A DNA stretch of 64,000 nucleotides from Cordia subcordata (Eukaryota > Streptophyta > Magnoliopsida > Boraginales > Cordiaceae): positions 13,043,501 to 13,107,500 of the forward strand of contig JAPTOF010000017.1 of the NCBI GenBank assembly GCA_028554755.1. The letters are read 5' to 3'. Shown here piece after piece: positions 1 through 12,559 of the stretch (positions are counted from its first letter, which is position 1; each line of letters begins with the position of its first letter). A model generated the notes under the pieces. The model was not told the origin of the DNA. It did no database searches and worked only from the letters and a program-made list of their open reading frames with translations. Both the position numbers and the translations under genes were made by a program.

Positions 1-51
1 GCTTAATCCACGTCTCTTCCGCTTCGAGAGAAGCGTCCGCGACAGCACCAT
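1..51 (-). CDS. Cystatin-like gene, copy 1, 5' end only (partial at window edge)
   Basis: On the minus strand an ATG at 51-49 opens 17 codons that run off the window start. The peptide (MVLSRTLLSKRKRRGLS) aligns with the first residues of copy 2 (MPPSPILLSERKRREIS) and of copy 3, and the flanking non-coding bases to about 120 also match. It is therefore the first exon of a third member of the cystatin-like tandem array, with the rest outside the window. The basic KRKRR run is shared by all copies. Whether the gene is intact cannot be judged from here. Confidence 0.6.
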   Translation of the reverse strand, partial: MVLSRTLLSKRKRRGLS

Positions 52-2640
52 CGTGATCGTACAGCCACAATTGTTACGATTCCTTTCCCAGTTTCACCTG
101 TCGATTTTGAATTTTAAAATTAGGGTTTTGCGCTTAATGACTCTCCCTTAATAAAATTAGTGTACGACTATATTGCTTAATATTACTGTAATATAAAATT
201 AAATTATATAATAAATAATTATTAAAAAATTTAATAATCTTATAAGTTATCTCTTTGAAAAGATTGAAATTAAAAAATATGTTAATTTTATCTTTTTATT
301 ATTTTGACAAATTTAAAATAAGATTGATTATTATAAAAAAAATTTATAGAATTAGAGGGATTGGGTGAATATAAGGTTGGAAATATTTAAATTTTCTTTT
401 GGGTTGTACTTGATCTAATCGAATTAGAATTTCATATGTAAAATTTAAATGGAAATTGTATTGAAATGTTAATTTTTTTATTTTTATTCTCATAAGTACT
501 TTAATGTTATTTGAGATGATTTTGCAATTATTTAATTTTCTTCCAGTTTCATATCTTTTTAAATTTAATCTCAATTAGAACAATACAATTTAATGAAAAA
601 ACAAAAACATACAAGAAAAAGATAATGAGAAACTCGAACACCAAACTCCGGGTACTTAAATTATGATTGGGTTTTATAACTTTTATTACCTAATTGAATA
701 GTTTATTTTTGCTCTTGAAGTTTAAAATTCTAAACGTGAAAATTCATTCGAATCAATTTGCACTATGTGAAAGCTACAATCTATTTTCAAATTTAGTATA
801 AATTAACATAACACAATTTAACAAATCTATGTATCTTTATAATCTAGTCTAAATTAACATAATATATTAATAAATAACAATAATCAAAAATTAAAACTTG
901 AATTAGAAAACCTAAAACACAAATATCCAATAATACTCAAGTTTTATGATTTTAAATATTTAATTTAATAGTTTTTTAACTCTAAAAATTCAAACATTTG
1001 AATTGAAAAATCCAACCACATTCTCATCTTAACCTGATCGAATAGTTTTTTGGACTTAAAATGGAAAAAAAATTAAAAATCAAGCAGAAAAGTCTGATTA
1101 GTAGATAAATGAAAAAGAGAGAGCACATCATTTTGATTGAGAATGAAGAGTAAAAAAGATAGAGTATATATAAAATTATCTAATCAAATAGTTTCTTTAT
1201 TTTTAATAATAAAAATTTAAAATTTTGAACTCACAAACTCAAACTAATTCTCTACTAGATTTGAACTTTATGACTTTAATACCCTATTAAAAAAAAATTT
1301 TATCGCAAAACTCAAAATATTAAAAATTCTAACCAATTTCTATCATAGATAAAAGCTGAAAGACGTAATTAACAAAAAGAGTAAGAAAAGAAAGAATATA
1401 TCATTTTGCTAGACGAGAAACAAAAAAGGGTAAATATAAAATTTTAATTTTGCCATGAGATAAACATAAAATTACAAATATTATATAAATTTTTATTGAT
1501 AATCACAAACTTTTTAAAAATTTATTACAATATTGCTATTCTTGGGTACTATTCATTCATGGAGAAAACCATAAATGAATAGTATTCCAAAAAGTGAATC
1601 TTTTTATATAAGTAGAGAAGTAGAGATATATACAAAAATGATAAGGTTTTTTTTTTTCTCGGCAAGGTACCAAAAAGATAAGCTTTTGAAAAAAAATGAA
1701 AATAGTTAGTTGTACATTATTACTAATTGAATAATTAGTTTTAAATGAAAGTTTATTGATTTAATTTGATCTGCACTAGGTTTGTCAAATTAAATTAAAT
1801 TAAATCATGTTTTGCTTTAATATTATGTGAATATCAGTTAAAGTTGTATGAACTTAGATGATCTTGTAATATAAGTGGTAAATCAAAATTAATCTACTGG
1901 TTAATGATTTATTCAATTTTTCTTTTTTCTTTTTTTGATTATTTTGATCAATTTTGAAATTCTTCTATAAAATTGAAATCAAACCAAAATAAAGTCAATC
2001 CCAACAGACCATCATTTATTATGATCATAAACCAATTGGTTGGTTTTTAATAAAAACTAATTGGTTTGATTTAGTTTAACATATGTTCAAATTGACCGTG
2101 ATAATGAAACTTTAAAAAAACCAAAAAAAAAAAAAACTTGTGGTGCTGTATATTTCTTTTAGTTGCCATGCGACACAAATTAAAATATGCACCAAGGCAT
2201 ATGATATGATGATGGGATCGAAACGATTCCTGAAAAAAAAAAAAAAAAGATCGAAAAGATTATTTCTTCTGATGAAAAAAAGATGATCGACGAAGTCATA
2301 TACAAGATGATGAAATTTAAAGGATACGATTGTTTCTCACGATCAAAGATAAAAGAAAAAAAATGGTTTGATTGATGTAAAATTGATTAGTATTTAGTAA
2401 AATTTACAACTGCTAATAATTTTAATTTCTAAAAATTGATGAAATCAGTTTTGGTTTTGAAAATCTTATTGCTTGATCGTGTTCATGAACGTAATTCCTT
2501 TGTGATCAATTTTATTATTCAAAAAATCATTTTAAGAGATATCGTTGTTACGTTTAGATGTCCCCCTACTCCAGTAGCTAATATGTTTATTTTTTTACTT
2601 TTCACTCCCTAGAATTGGTTAACTCATATTCTTGTTTTAA
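52..2640. other. AT-rich flank of copy 1, duplicated elsewhere in the array
   Basis: No coding signal is visible. Two stretches are paralogous to other parts of the array: about 1740-2130 matches about 17190-17830 (including the attaaattaaatta run and the following 150 bases), and about 2465-2640 matches about 7683-7850. Part of 2160-2340 also resembles 8870-8960 and 13506-13630. These matches show that the duplication unit was larger than the gene. The rest is low-complexity A/T sequence. Confidence 0.5.
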
Positions 2641-2954
2641 TTAGTTTTATTTTATCTTTTTTCATGATACACAAACACTTGAAAGTCACGATTTTGAATT
2701 GCAAAATAAATTCCACTAGTAATCGCCGTGTTCAAATTTTTAAAGGGTGTGCTCTGGGAGTACTCTGCTTCTTCGCCGTACGCCTGGAGTACGCCTCGTA
2801 CTCATGGAGTCCAGGCGTACTCCATAAATACGTCCAAACCCGTCCCCCTCCCCATTCTCCCCGACGATTTCTCCATCAAATTCCCTCCAATTCCCACCTA
2901 ATTTTCACTCCAAAAAAAGCCTCAATCCTAGGAGCCTATAATCTGTAAGTTTAG

Positions 2955-3105
2955 AATTCTACTAGAAAATGACAGTTTAGAGACGCAAAGTTTGAGATAG
3001 AAATTTTTCGTCTCAAATTGAGACAGAATTGGGACGATCTCTTGCACAAAAAGTTTATCAAACTTGCAGACGGATTTGAGACGGAATTTTTTCGTCTCTA
3101 AAATG
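2955..3105. mobile_element. CACTA-like subterminal repeat remnant
   Basis: The stretch begins ctactagaaaatgaca, close to the CACTACTAGAAAA type of CACTA terminus. It then holds several short motifs in both orientations of the form gagacgga...tttttcgtctc. This arrangement of inverted GACG/CGTC subterminal motifs is typical of plant En/Spm (CACTA) ends. No partner end or transposase is visible nearby, so this is read as a remnant. The following 3.1-3.95 kb is A/T-rich with nothing recognisable except a short telomere-like run at about 3737-3757. Confidence 0.4.
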
Positions 3106-4288
3106 TTAGTTTATAATAAATTCAAATTTATTATTATATTTTATGTTTTTAATATTTAAATGTTGTTGTAAGTTTGTATAATGTTATTTTGGTAAAAATT
3201 TGTTGAAATTTATTACTTAAATTTTATGATGCTAATTTGTTATTATTATTCTGTTAAGCATAATGTGTTTATGCTTATTTATATGTTTTTAACATTTATA
3301 TGAAATCTTGTATAGTTGTTTAATTTTATTTTGTAAATTATAATGTTTATATGTTTATTTCTTAAATGCTATAATATATAGATGTTATAGTTTAAATTAC
3401 AAGTAGTTCATTTATCGTTTACTGTAATTTTCATTTGTAATTTCTATTTTAAGAAATTTAGTGATTTGAAAAGATAAAGTTAGTAAATTTTAAAAATTTA
3501 GGAGCTTTGGAATTTAAGAATGTTAAGTTAGTCAATTTTACAAATTTAGGGATTGAAGAATTTAAAAAAGTTATATTAGTTAATTGTAAAAATTCAAGAA
3601 TTTAATAATTTAATAAAGTTAATGTAGTAAACTTTTTTGAAGAACTAGAATTTAGTAATCTAAAAATTTCAAGTTAGTTAATTTTAGAAATTTAGGGATT
3701 TAGGAATGTGAAAAAGTTAGGGTTTTTAAAAAAAATTTAGGGTTTAGGTTTAGGGTTTTAATAAAGTCAAATTAGTTTATATAAAAAATTTAAGAGTTTA
3801 GTAATTTAAGAAATTTCATTTAACTAATTTTAGAAATTTAAGGATTTAGTAATTTAATAGAGTTAACTTTAGTTAATTATTGAAATAGATAAAATTAGAA
3901 ATAGGGAGAATTTGGATTGTAGAGTAAAACTATGAGAAAAATAGAATTTGCTTAAAGAAAATAGTTAAACCACCTTTTGGTTTCAGAGCAACGGTACGAT
4001 TGCTGTGGAAAAACAAATTAGGTTACTTTCTGTGCTTGTTATTGTAACATTTACGTGAGTTGAGTTTTAATACCACAAAGGTTGCCATTTGCTTAAGGGG
4101 CATCTCTTTTCTCATAGCTTTCCACGTGAGTAGCAGATCAAGCAAACTCTTTTCTCAAGTATTTCCACTGTGCTGCTTAAAGCTCATACACCATAAAGTA
4201 TCACCAAAACACCATTTACACAAACAAACATATGACCATCACAGCACTCACACGCACCATCACAAACACACATCCCACGAACATACCC

Positions 4289-4980
4289 TATGAAGCACAA
4301 ACTTGATACATGGACACGTGATAGGATATGACATAACACGCCGATACGTATGTTTTTTAAAAATTAGGATACGGCACATTGGGTTACATTCCATAAAACA
4401 TATTTAAATTTATTTATATAATGAATAAACTTAATTTTTTATCATAAACTAAATATATTCACCTATTGTCTATTGTTGAGCAAAGTAAGAGATAAGTGAT
4501 TTGAAATTAGACAAGTTTAGGACAAAAAATTTTCTATAGCGATTACAAAAGTAAAAAGTAGATAGAATTCATCCAAACGTAGGGTGAAATAGAGAGTTAA
4601 ATAGATTAGCATAAAATATTAACTATTTATTATTTTAAAGATAATAGTTAAAATATTATAAAATTATATCTAGAAATATTCTAAACAAATATATTTAAAA
4701 AGTTGTATGTTATATTTCTAAAGATTATTTTATTTTTTACCTCTAAATTATAGACGTACATTTACATTAGAAACGCAAAATTTTTTCATTTTAGTTATTA
4801 TTGAAAAAAGATTAAAACATTGTTTGGCCTTCGATGGACGTGTTGTGAAAGTGTTACATGAGTGTCGAGAGGTGTCAGGAGAGTGGTGAGAAAAATGAAA
4901 ATATTAAAATTATTGGACATGTGTCGGTGTCCGACACGTATCAGACACGGAACCCTATGAAGAGTGTCGGTGTTTCATAA
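4289..4980. repeat. 0.7-kb dispersed repeat with cacgtgtc-rich ends, copy A
   Basis: This is one of two direct copies (the other is about 5237-5930), near-identical across about 690 bases. Both start with gaagcacaaactt/gaagcacagactc followed by gacacgtga, and end in a GTGTCGG/GACACGT-rich tract. The reverse complement of the end (tatgaaacaccgacact) resembles the start (tatgaagcacaaactt), so degenerate terminal inverted repeats are likely. The interior is A/T-rich with no open frame. Best read as a non-autonomous DNA transposon; superfamily not assigned. Confidence 0.5.
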
Positions 4981-5084
4981 AACACACCATCACATCTCAC
5001 ACACCCATGCATGAAAAACATTTTAGGTCTTTCACCTCTTACAAATTAAAAGCTGTTTCCTCACTCTAGCAGATTCAAGTACAG

Positions 5085-5190
5085 AGCTGCGCGCCTTTGG
5101 TTCACACGGCAAGGTATATAAACAGATCTCCTCTCTCTCTTTCTCTCTCGCACATATACGCATAAATGGGGTTGATACTTACGTTTTAAT
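5085..5190 (+). promoter_or_regulatory. Orphan core-promoter-like patch
   Basis: A TATA-like ggtatataaaca near 5112 is followed by a CT-rich leader (ctcctctctctctttctctc). About 50 bases downstream of the TATA an ATG opens only seven codons before a stop. This looks like a plant core promoter with a pyrimidine patch and no gene attached. It could be a promoter fragment captured between the two flanking repeats, or chance. Confidence 0.3.
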
Positions 5191-5236
5191 GAATTGGGTG
5201 AAACACACATGCATCTTATGGTGTTGATGTATTATT

Positions 5237-5930
5237 TACGAAGCACAGACTCAATACACGAACACGTGACACGATATGCCGTGACGCGCCAATACGTATG
5301 TTTCCTAAAAGTTAGGATATGACACGTTGGGATACATTCTATAAAACATATTTAAATTTATTTATATAGTGAATAAACTTAATTTTTATCATAAACTAAA
5401 TATATTCACCTATTGGATACTGTTGAGCAAAGTAACAGATAAGTGACTTGAAATTAAACAAGTTTAGGATAAAATTTTATATAGGGATTACAAAAGTAAA
5501 AATAGATAGAATTCATCAAACGTAGGATAAAATAGAGAGTTAAATAAATTAACATAAAATATTAACTATTTATTATTTTAAAGATAATAGTTAAAATATT
5601 ATAAAATTATATCTAAAAATAATTTCAAAAAATATATTTAAAAAGTCGTATGTTATATTTCTAAAGAGTATTTTATTTTTTACCTCTAAATTATAGACGT
5701 ACATTTACATTAGAAATGCAAAAATTTTTCATTTTAGTTATTATGGAAAAAATATTAAAACATTGTTTGGTGTTCGACAAACGTGTTGGGAAAGTGTTAT
5801 ACGAGTGCTGAGAGGTGTCAAGAGAGTGTCAAGAAAAATAAAAATATTAAAATTATTGGACACGTGTCCCATACGTCTCGGAGAGTGTCGGGATAGTGTC
5901 AGTGTTTGATACGTGTCGGACACGAACATG
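5237..5930. repeat. 0.7-kb dispersed repeat, copy B
   Basis: Direct copy of the element at about 4289-4980. The shared body runs from the gacacgtgacac start through aaacatatttaaatttatttatata and the cacctattg segment to the GTGTCGG-rich end. The two copies differ by scattered substitutions and small indels, so the duplication is not very recent. The 250 bases between the copies hold a promoter-like patch, listed separately. Confidence 0.5.
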
Positions 5931-8900
5931 TAATCGGTATTTTATATTATATTATAAATTACAAGAATGGATAAAGGAAAAGGGATCTCGGATGTCAACA
6001 AAGATGTGAGCTTTTTTTCTCTTCAAAGATTCTCGGATATATGGATATTTGTGTTATTTGTGTTTCTAAATGCTTGTTTGACAACAACTTTTAGAGTAGC
6101 TTTTAGCATTTTGACCAAGTTAAAACACTATTTTGTTAGAGTAGTCTTGTTCGATATACTAGCTTTTAATATTTCAACTAGTGTTTTTTAAAAACTAAAA
6201 ATTTTAGCGTTTTTGGTAGCTATTAGCTTTTCACTTTTTTTGGGCAATTCTACCCTTTTCTTCATTTTTTTGATAATTCTACTATTTCTTCAATCTCTGT
6301 CTAAATTTTTACATTTTCTTTCACAAATAAAAATTAAAAAATAATATAAAAATAAGTGTCAAATTGTATCTAATCAACATACTAAAAAGTATAAGTTTTA
6401 TTAGTTCTTTTTTTTTTGACAAAATAAATCTTGAATATATTAAAATTAATTTTTATAATATTAATAGAAATGTTTTATAAAAAAATAGTTATATTTTAAT
6501 ATTAAAATATTATTAAAAAATAAATCTTTAATTGTAAAATATATTATCTTATTCTTATATTAGTAATAATAATTATAATTATCATAACAATAACAACAAC
6601 AATAATTATAATAACAACATGATATTAATGTTATTTTACGTTATTTTATATTGATTTGCTAATCTAACTACTAATTCAATCAGCTAGTTAAACAGCTATT
6701 AGTTAATAGCTAAAATTTAACAGCTATCAACTAATATAATAGCTATCAATTATCCAACAGTTATAAGCTACTCAAACAACTATCAATTATCCTAACAGTT
6801 AATTTTGCCAAACAAACCTTAAATCATAACACTTAGAGGTAAAAAGAAAAAAAAAACCCACAAAAACTAAAAAATTATTACAACTTAAAACAAAACAAAT
6901 TATAAGTAGAAAAAAAAATGAAAGAATATTAGGAAAAACCCGAGATATATAGAAACTTTTAGAACCGAGTTCAGCTAGCTGAGCCGACTCGGAAGCCCTA
7001 GCTCGGTATTCGACCACGATCACCATTTAGAATAGCAAGAAAACTCCCTCTCTCAACCGTCAGGTATTACGTTCTTCTATCTTTTCTTTTTGTCTTTTTC
7101 TCTTTCTTGTTTTTTTTTTAAATAATAAGCTTTTTGATAATATATAAAAACAGCTGAGAGACAGATATACGGAAGCCCCTAGAACTGAGTTCAGCTGCTG
7201 AGCCGACTCGGAAGCCCTAGCTCGGTACTTGAACAGCTTTGAATTTGTGGCAGAAACAGAAGAGAGGGAGAGACACGTTAACATAGTTGATGAAAGAGTA
7301 GAGCAGTGATCGATGAAGCCCCAAATAAGAAAGAAGAATATAAGAAGAAAGCGTTTGAATGTGTGTGTGTGTGTGTATATATATATCTTAAACAAGTGGC
7401 TGTGTTTTGGGACTCGAGAATAAGGGTTAGTCAATGATGGATGGTTTCTGTTACATTGATCTGGGAAAAGAAGAGAGACGCTGGGGAAATTTTTGCAGAA
7501 GACCCAAGACTTTCCACATAAATGCAACACTCGAAGAATGATGTCTTTTTCGGTATTATTTGCAGTCTTTATTTAAGAAATGGTGTTGCATTATCTACTT
7601 TTTCTTTTTTCTTTTTTTTTCTCTTTGAACAATTTTATTCTATTATTTTCTTTTCTTTCTGTTAAAGATACTTTGGGCATAAGAAATGTTATTGCTTCAT
7701 CGTGTTCATGAACGTAATTCCTTTATGATCAATTTTGTTATTCAAAAAAAAAAATCATTTTAAGATATATCGTTGTTACATTAAGATATCCCCTACTTTT
7801 CACTGCCTAGAATTGGTTAATTCATATTCTTGTTTTAATTTAGAAATAATGTATTTTTTTTTTCTTTACTTGCAGTGATGTAGAGTCCTGTGCATACAAG
7901 ATTGTAATTTGATGACTCTGGAGAAGATACAAGTTAGGATATCACTGAATTTTGATACGTAAGACACTGTGGCAGTTAACAATTCGATAAATGTCTGGTT
8001 ATGGTGCGACAAGTTTTTGTGGACAATTGGGATATGGAATCCATTTCCGAAATGGTTCCCTTCTCCTAAGGCCCTTGTTTTTGGCACAATCTACGTACAC
8101 TACCTTTTAACGTTACGTGGGTTATACATATATATATACATATGTATATATATGTATATATATCTGACTGTAAATTCTTATACCATTGCTATTCAGATAA
8201 AGTAACTTGATGCTCACTTCAGCTGACAGTGATTTTCTTCACAATTACCATGCATTTGATCTGTTACACCTTGGATTCCCTCGGCCCTTTTCTCACTATG
8301 TCTATGTCGCTTCCAGTGTAAAAGAAAAAGATGTAGGTTAATTAAGTAAGAAAGTGCTTAGAACTGCACTCCCACATGGTGATTTATGGGTTTGGTTTCA
8401 TCCTAATAATATAAAGTCAAGATGACATGCTCCAGAGGAAACATTAATAATGATGGTGAAAATGAAGGTGAAGCAAAGGGATATATAATATGCATATACA
8501 GAAATTAACTAAATAAGTGACCCTAGAAATTTAATATTTATAGTTTCACTTCATTGTTACTAATTCTCATATATATGACATTAAAACTTTATAAATAAAT
8601 AAATAAATAAAAAGAGAATCAACTCCGGTATATATAGCCTTGGTTGTAATGCAATAAAGAACACGAATGATGTTATGAGCGGGCCATCTATGCAAAGATA
8701 AATAAATAAATGAATAACAATTACAGGTCTAAGTAGTATAAATCTACAAGTTTTACTGTAAACAAATTATATTTATGTCGTTAAATTTGGCAGCCTCATC
8801 GGATTTAGATAACCTGACAAAGTTGGATGATAATAGAATGCCTAAAATCACATAAAATCTTATTTCATGCAGATGAAACCAAAAAGATTACGTCGGCATA

Positions 8901-9200
8901 TATCTGACGAAGAAATTGGAAAGACATGGCTATATCTCTTGACGAAGGGAGGAAAAATGTTTGACTGAAGTAAAAGTCAATATATTTACAACTGCTGCGG
9001 ATGTCAATCACTAAAAGCTGAAAAAAATTAGTTTCGGTTTTTTGAAAATCTTATTTGGTAGAAGTGATTCCTTTATAATCATCAATTCCTATTACTAAAA
9101 GAAAATCATTTAAGAAATGTCGTCTATAAGCTAATTTAACACCAATAAACCCCATAAGATTCCAGAATATTCAATTTCTAGCTACAAAGTATCTGGCCGT
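5931..9200. other. Gene-free stretch between repeats and cystatin-like copy 2
   Basis: No supported gene. Contents: A/T-rich sequence; two direct copies of a 50-base GC-richer unit (about 6961-7010 and 7180-7231) containing gagccgactcggaagcc; a short (TG)n(TA)n microsatellite at about 7361-7386; a block at 7683-7850 paralogous to 2465-2640; (TATATG)n-like repeats at about 8125-8163; and an (AAAT)n tract at about 8592-8612. A minus-strand open frame at 7530-7060 is of ordinary composition and resembles no family I recognise. Confidence 0.4.
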
Positions 9201-11943
9201 ATGATTCTCGTTTTGTATACAAGAGAGCCGAATTTCACGTCCTAGGCATTGAGAGGCCAAAGACTCGGAGATAATCCAAATCCGAGAACAAGTCGCAGAA
9301 TATGTAACATCCATTTGAAAGCTGGTAAATTAATATAAAATGACTCTCCACAGAGAGAGAAACTCTATGACAACTAAAATACTTCCTGTAGATTGTCACC
9401 TCTAATGTCTTCCCTAGAGATATTTCTCTGTTTACAATTCCAAAGTCATCAAACTGTATAGAAACAAGAGTAACACAGAAGAGTTCATAAGCATTAACTT
9501 AATCCGAGTCCTACATCAAAGCTACGGTCACTGAGCTGAAAGCAAAGAATACCAAACTGTTGGACAAGATTTGCTCCATTACCATATTTCAGTCAAGATT
9601 TGCTCTGTTACCATATTATGCCGCTGGCTCGGAGGAGATACCTGCAAATAACAGGAGCATAATTCAACTGATAACACGTTTTCTGGGATACATCATAGAA
9701 GAATATAATCTAGCACATAACATCACAAAACTTATAACCATGAAATCTCCAAAAACCAGCCGTGTTGTTTGAAGAATATAGGAACCATCATAAATCCATT
9801 ACAACAAAGCAACACTTTTCAACCAATTACAATCAAAAACAAAAAAAAACCAATCAAGATTTTAAAGCTCTATGAAACACTACTAATAATAAGGAAATCA
9901 AAACGTATGATAATCTCAAGACTTTATTTTCCACATGATCTCAGCTCTCTTCCCTTGAATGCCGGATTATTAACACATTTACCTATGTTTCCATATTCCA
10001 ACACTTACCCACACATACCCATCACCACAATCCTGATTTAATGTCCCAAGATCTCATTTTTCTAATCTTGTCTTTCGTCTTTACTGCTAAGAGCAAGCAT
10101 AAAATTCTGAGCACCCAATGTTACTGGTTGAGAAAATTGGTTGGCACAGTCAAAGGGTCAGGACTGCAACTCTATGGCAGCAGCTACACTAAGAGATGCA
10201 AATTCAAAAACAACAGCCAATAGGTCTGAGAGGAGACCTTGGGGGATGGTTGAGAATATCCTAGTTAAAATTGGAGAGTTATTTTAATTGGAGAGTTCTT
10301 TTTCCCCATAGATTTCATTGTCTTATATATGCATTCTGGTCCCAATCCTAAACCTAAACGTTTATAAACCAAAAAGAATTGAGATTGACACTAGAACTTA
10401 GAATAAGGCATGGGCCACTTGATGATGATTAACAAGCACAAGAAATGGTGAAAGTTCTAGGATCAAGAAATTTAGGCAGAAGGCTCGTAGTGCAGATGCT
10501 ACTAACTCTCTCTGTAAGCCTCACCCTATCAGGTGTGCAGGTGGTCCGCCTCTTCCTAATTCACAAGTCTCTAAATAATTTGGCGTAAGCCGTGATCTAC
10601 TGGACTAAATCAATAAGGGGTAGGTCCATAAGACGATCCAACACACCAAAAGGCCTACAAGAATCTGGGATCCTAGGTGGCTCTAAGACAGCTGGGAAGG
10701 GTACCCTAGAGAGATGCTTTTCACTCTCAACTAAGCTAGTGCAAGAAACCAGGCAGTAAATGTTAACATAGAAAGACATCATTCTGCTAATACACCTTGA
10801 TACTCTTGTAGTTTTGCATTCACAATTTAACATTTACAAGTCAACTCGGCCAACAGCAACATCTTAGTAATTATTATTTGGAAAAGAATCAACTAACATA
10901 CCCTTTCCCGCTTCTACAGGAAAGAATATCCAGTAACCCCCCCCAAAAAAAAAAGAAGTTAAAACATACCATATAACCAGATAAGAAAAGAACACTTAGA
11001 AGCTAAATAAAGCAAGTCCACAAAGAAACAAGATACTAGTGATTCAAAAATCTAATCAATGCAGACCAAAATAAAACCCAAAAAAAAAAAAAAACTATGG
11101 AGATGATGACTAAATATACCTGTAATCAACTCTCAGGCATTTTAGGTTGAGGCTTTTCAGGTTTAGGTCGGCATAAACACACCTCTACCTTTTCTATTCC
11201 TCTCCAAACTAAAGCCTGGAAGAGTTCATAACCATCACCATCTGCTTTGGGGTTCTTCACTTTGATGGTAAAGTAAAATTCAAAACCTGCAACGACACGG
11301 GCATTTGCTTTCTCCAGACTTATGAATTCATAATCCACATCCTACCATTACCATAACCCCAAAAGAAAAAGAAAAAAATAAAAGAAACGCCAAAGAAATG
11401 AAAACAAGCAGCTGATGATCGAATTATAATACTATTTAGGAAGAAAAAAATAAAATAAAAATTTTAAAAAAAAAATAAGAAAAACAGAAATTATTTATAC
11501 ACACCTTGTCGCAATTATACTGCTTGATTGCCAATTTAGCGTACTTGGAAAGCTTTTCATATTTACTGGTATTCTCGGGGATATCAGTGTGGGGCATAAT
11601 GAGCCCACATATTGTGCGCATTATTCCTCTATCATTGTTCGGAATGTCCACAATGTCGAATCCCTAAATTCAAAACTCATTCATACATAAGCCGTCAGAA
11701 CTATATATAATAACCTAATTATTACGAATTTGAAAATTTAAAATTAAAAAAAAAAAAAAAAGAATTCCTCCTCCTCTGTAACTCGCTTTCGCGAACTTGT
11801 TGCCAATAATTCTTCCACACTTGACTATCATCATCGCCGTCATCGTTTCTTCTTTTTCGACGGCCATCATTTTCATCGTTTCTTCTTCTTTTGCTTATTT
11901 CACGCCTCTTCCGCTCCGAGAGAAGGATCGGCGACGGCGGCAT
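9200..11943 (-). CDS. Cystatin-like protein, copy 2 (three coding exons plus 3'UTR exon)
   Basis: Coding exons on the minus strand: 11943-11797 (or to 11782), 11663-11505 and 11341-11126, giving about 173 residues. A probable 3'UTR intron (11119-9642) follows six bases after the stop, with its last exon starting at 9641. The N-terminus is basic then acidic (SERKRREISKRRR, DDGDDDSQVW). The rest has the plant cystatin layout: helix SKYEKLSKYAKLAIKQYN, then LEKANARVVAGFEFYFTI, where RVVAG takes the place of the cystatin QxVxG loop, then the strand YELFQALVWRGIEKVEV. By family, cystatins inhibit papain-like proteases, but this divergent, intron-rich, long form may not. No signal peptide is visible and the basic run could be a nuclear signal. 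The start is the ATG conserved with copy 1. The exon 1 donor is odd (see findings). Fold assignment is fairly sure; inhibitory function is inference. Confidence 0.65.
10216..10735. mobile_element. About 515-bp insertion specific to copy 2 (3'UTR intron)
   Basis: Copy 3 reads continuously from caacagcctttcgaactagcc into aagaaatcaagcagtaaatg (about 14660-14700). Copy 2 has the same flanks near 10215 and 10740 but about 515 extra bases between them. The extra DNA includes two attggagagtt units near 10270-10290 and a GC-richer patch at 10480-10700. I see no terminal inverted repeats or clear target duplication, so the element type is unknown; a deletion in copy 3 is the alternative. Confidence 0.45.
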
Positions 11944-12040
11944 CGTGATCACACAGCCTAAGTTGTTGAGACTTCGAATTATAAAATTAGGGTTATGTAC
12001 TTCTTTTTGTGCGTGTACATATGATATAGGTAAGGTTTAA

Positions 12041-12555
12041 AGGATGATTGGTTTGGCTTTTAAGCTTAAGTTAGAAGTCACGTTTGTTTTAATAAAAGAA
12101 GGGTTGTTTTTAAGTGGTTTTGTATGGAAAAATAAAAAGTTTTTTAACCACAGTTTTCATTTTTTATGACTTTAAGAGGGTGTATGAAAGTGCTTATAAG
12201 TTGGTCAAACATGTTTATAAACAAAAAAAATAAATATATTAACAAATTATGCTTATAAACAAGTAAAGTCGGTTTACAAATAATCAAAAAAAAAGTAACA
12301 AGAGTTAACTAAATAAAATTACATTTATATCCCTCAAAAATACGAAAATGTACCCCTTAATTAAATTTACGTCATTTTTAGTCATTTCACCAAATATTGT
12401 TGTTTATAAGTATATATGTTTATTAAACATCTCAATAGTTTATAAGACATTTTATCCAAATATCTCTTTGTTTATTTGTTATTTGCATATAAGTATTAAA
12501 AACTATTTATAAGCATAAAAAAGTAGCTTCGGGAAAAGCAAAGCCAAACATCCTC
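12041..12555. mobile_element. Tourist-like MITE, family I (copy in gene copy 2 flank)
   Basis: The left end aggatgattggtttggctt mirrors the right end, whose reverse complement is gaggatgtttggctttgct. TAA lies at both borders (ending at 12040 and starting at 12556), as expected for PIF/Harbinger-type MITEs. The interior has the repeated phrase tgtttataag. Homologous elements lie at 16117-16661 and about 39277-39660. It sits just upstream of the copy 2 start, as the 16117 element does for copy 3. Confidence 0.6.
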
Positions 12556-12559
12556 TAAG

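Noticed and set aside
3737..3757. Interstitial telomere
   Set aside because: Only about three TTTAGG(G) units in an A/T-rich area; too short to be more than a chance telobox.
4060..4293. Histidine-rich small protein
   Set aside because: The histidines come from a CAC/ACA-rich tract beside a repeat end; no homology or splice context supports it.
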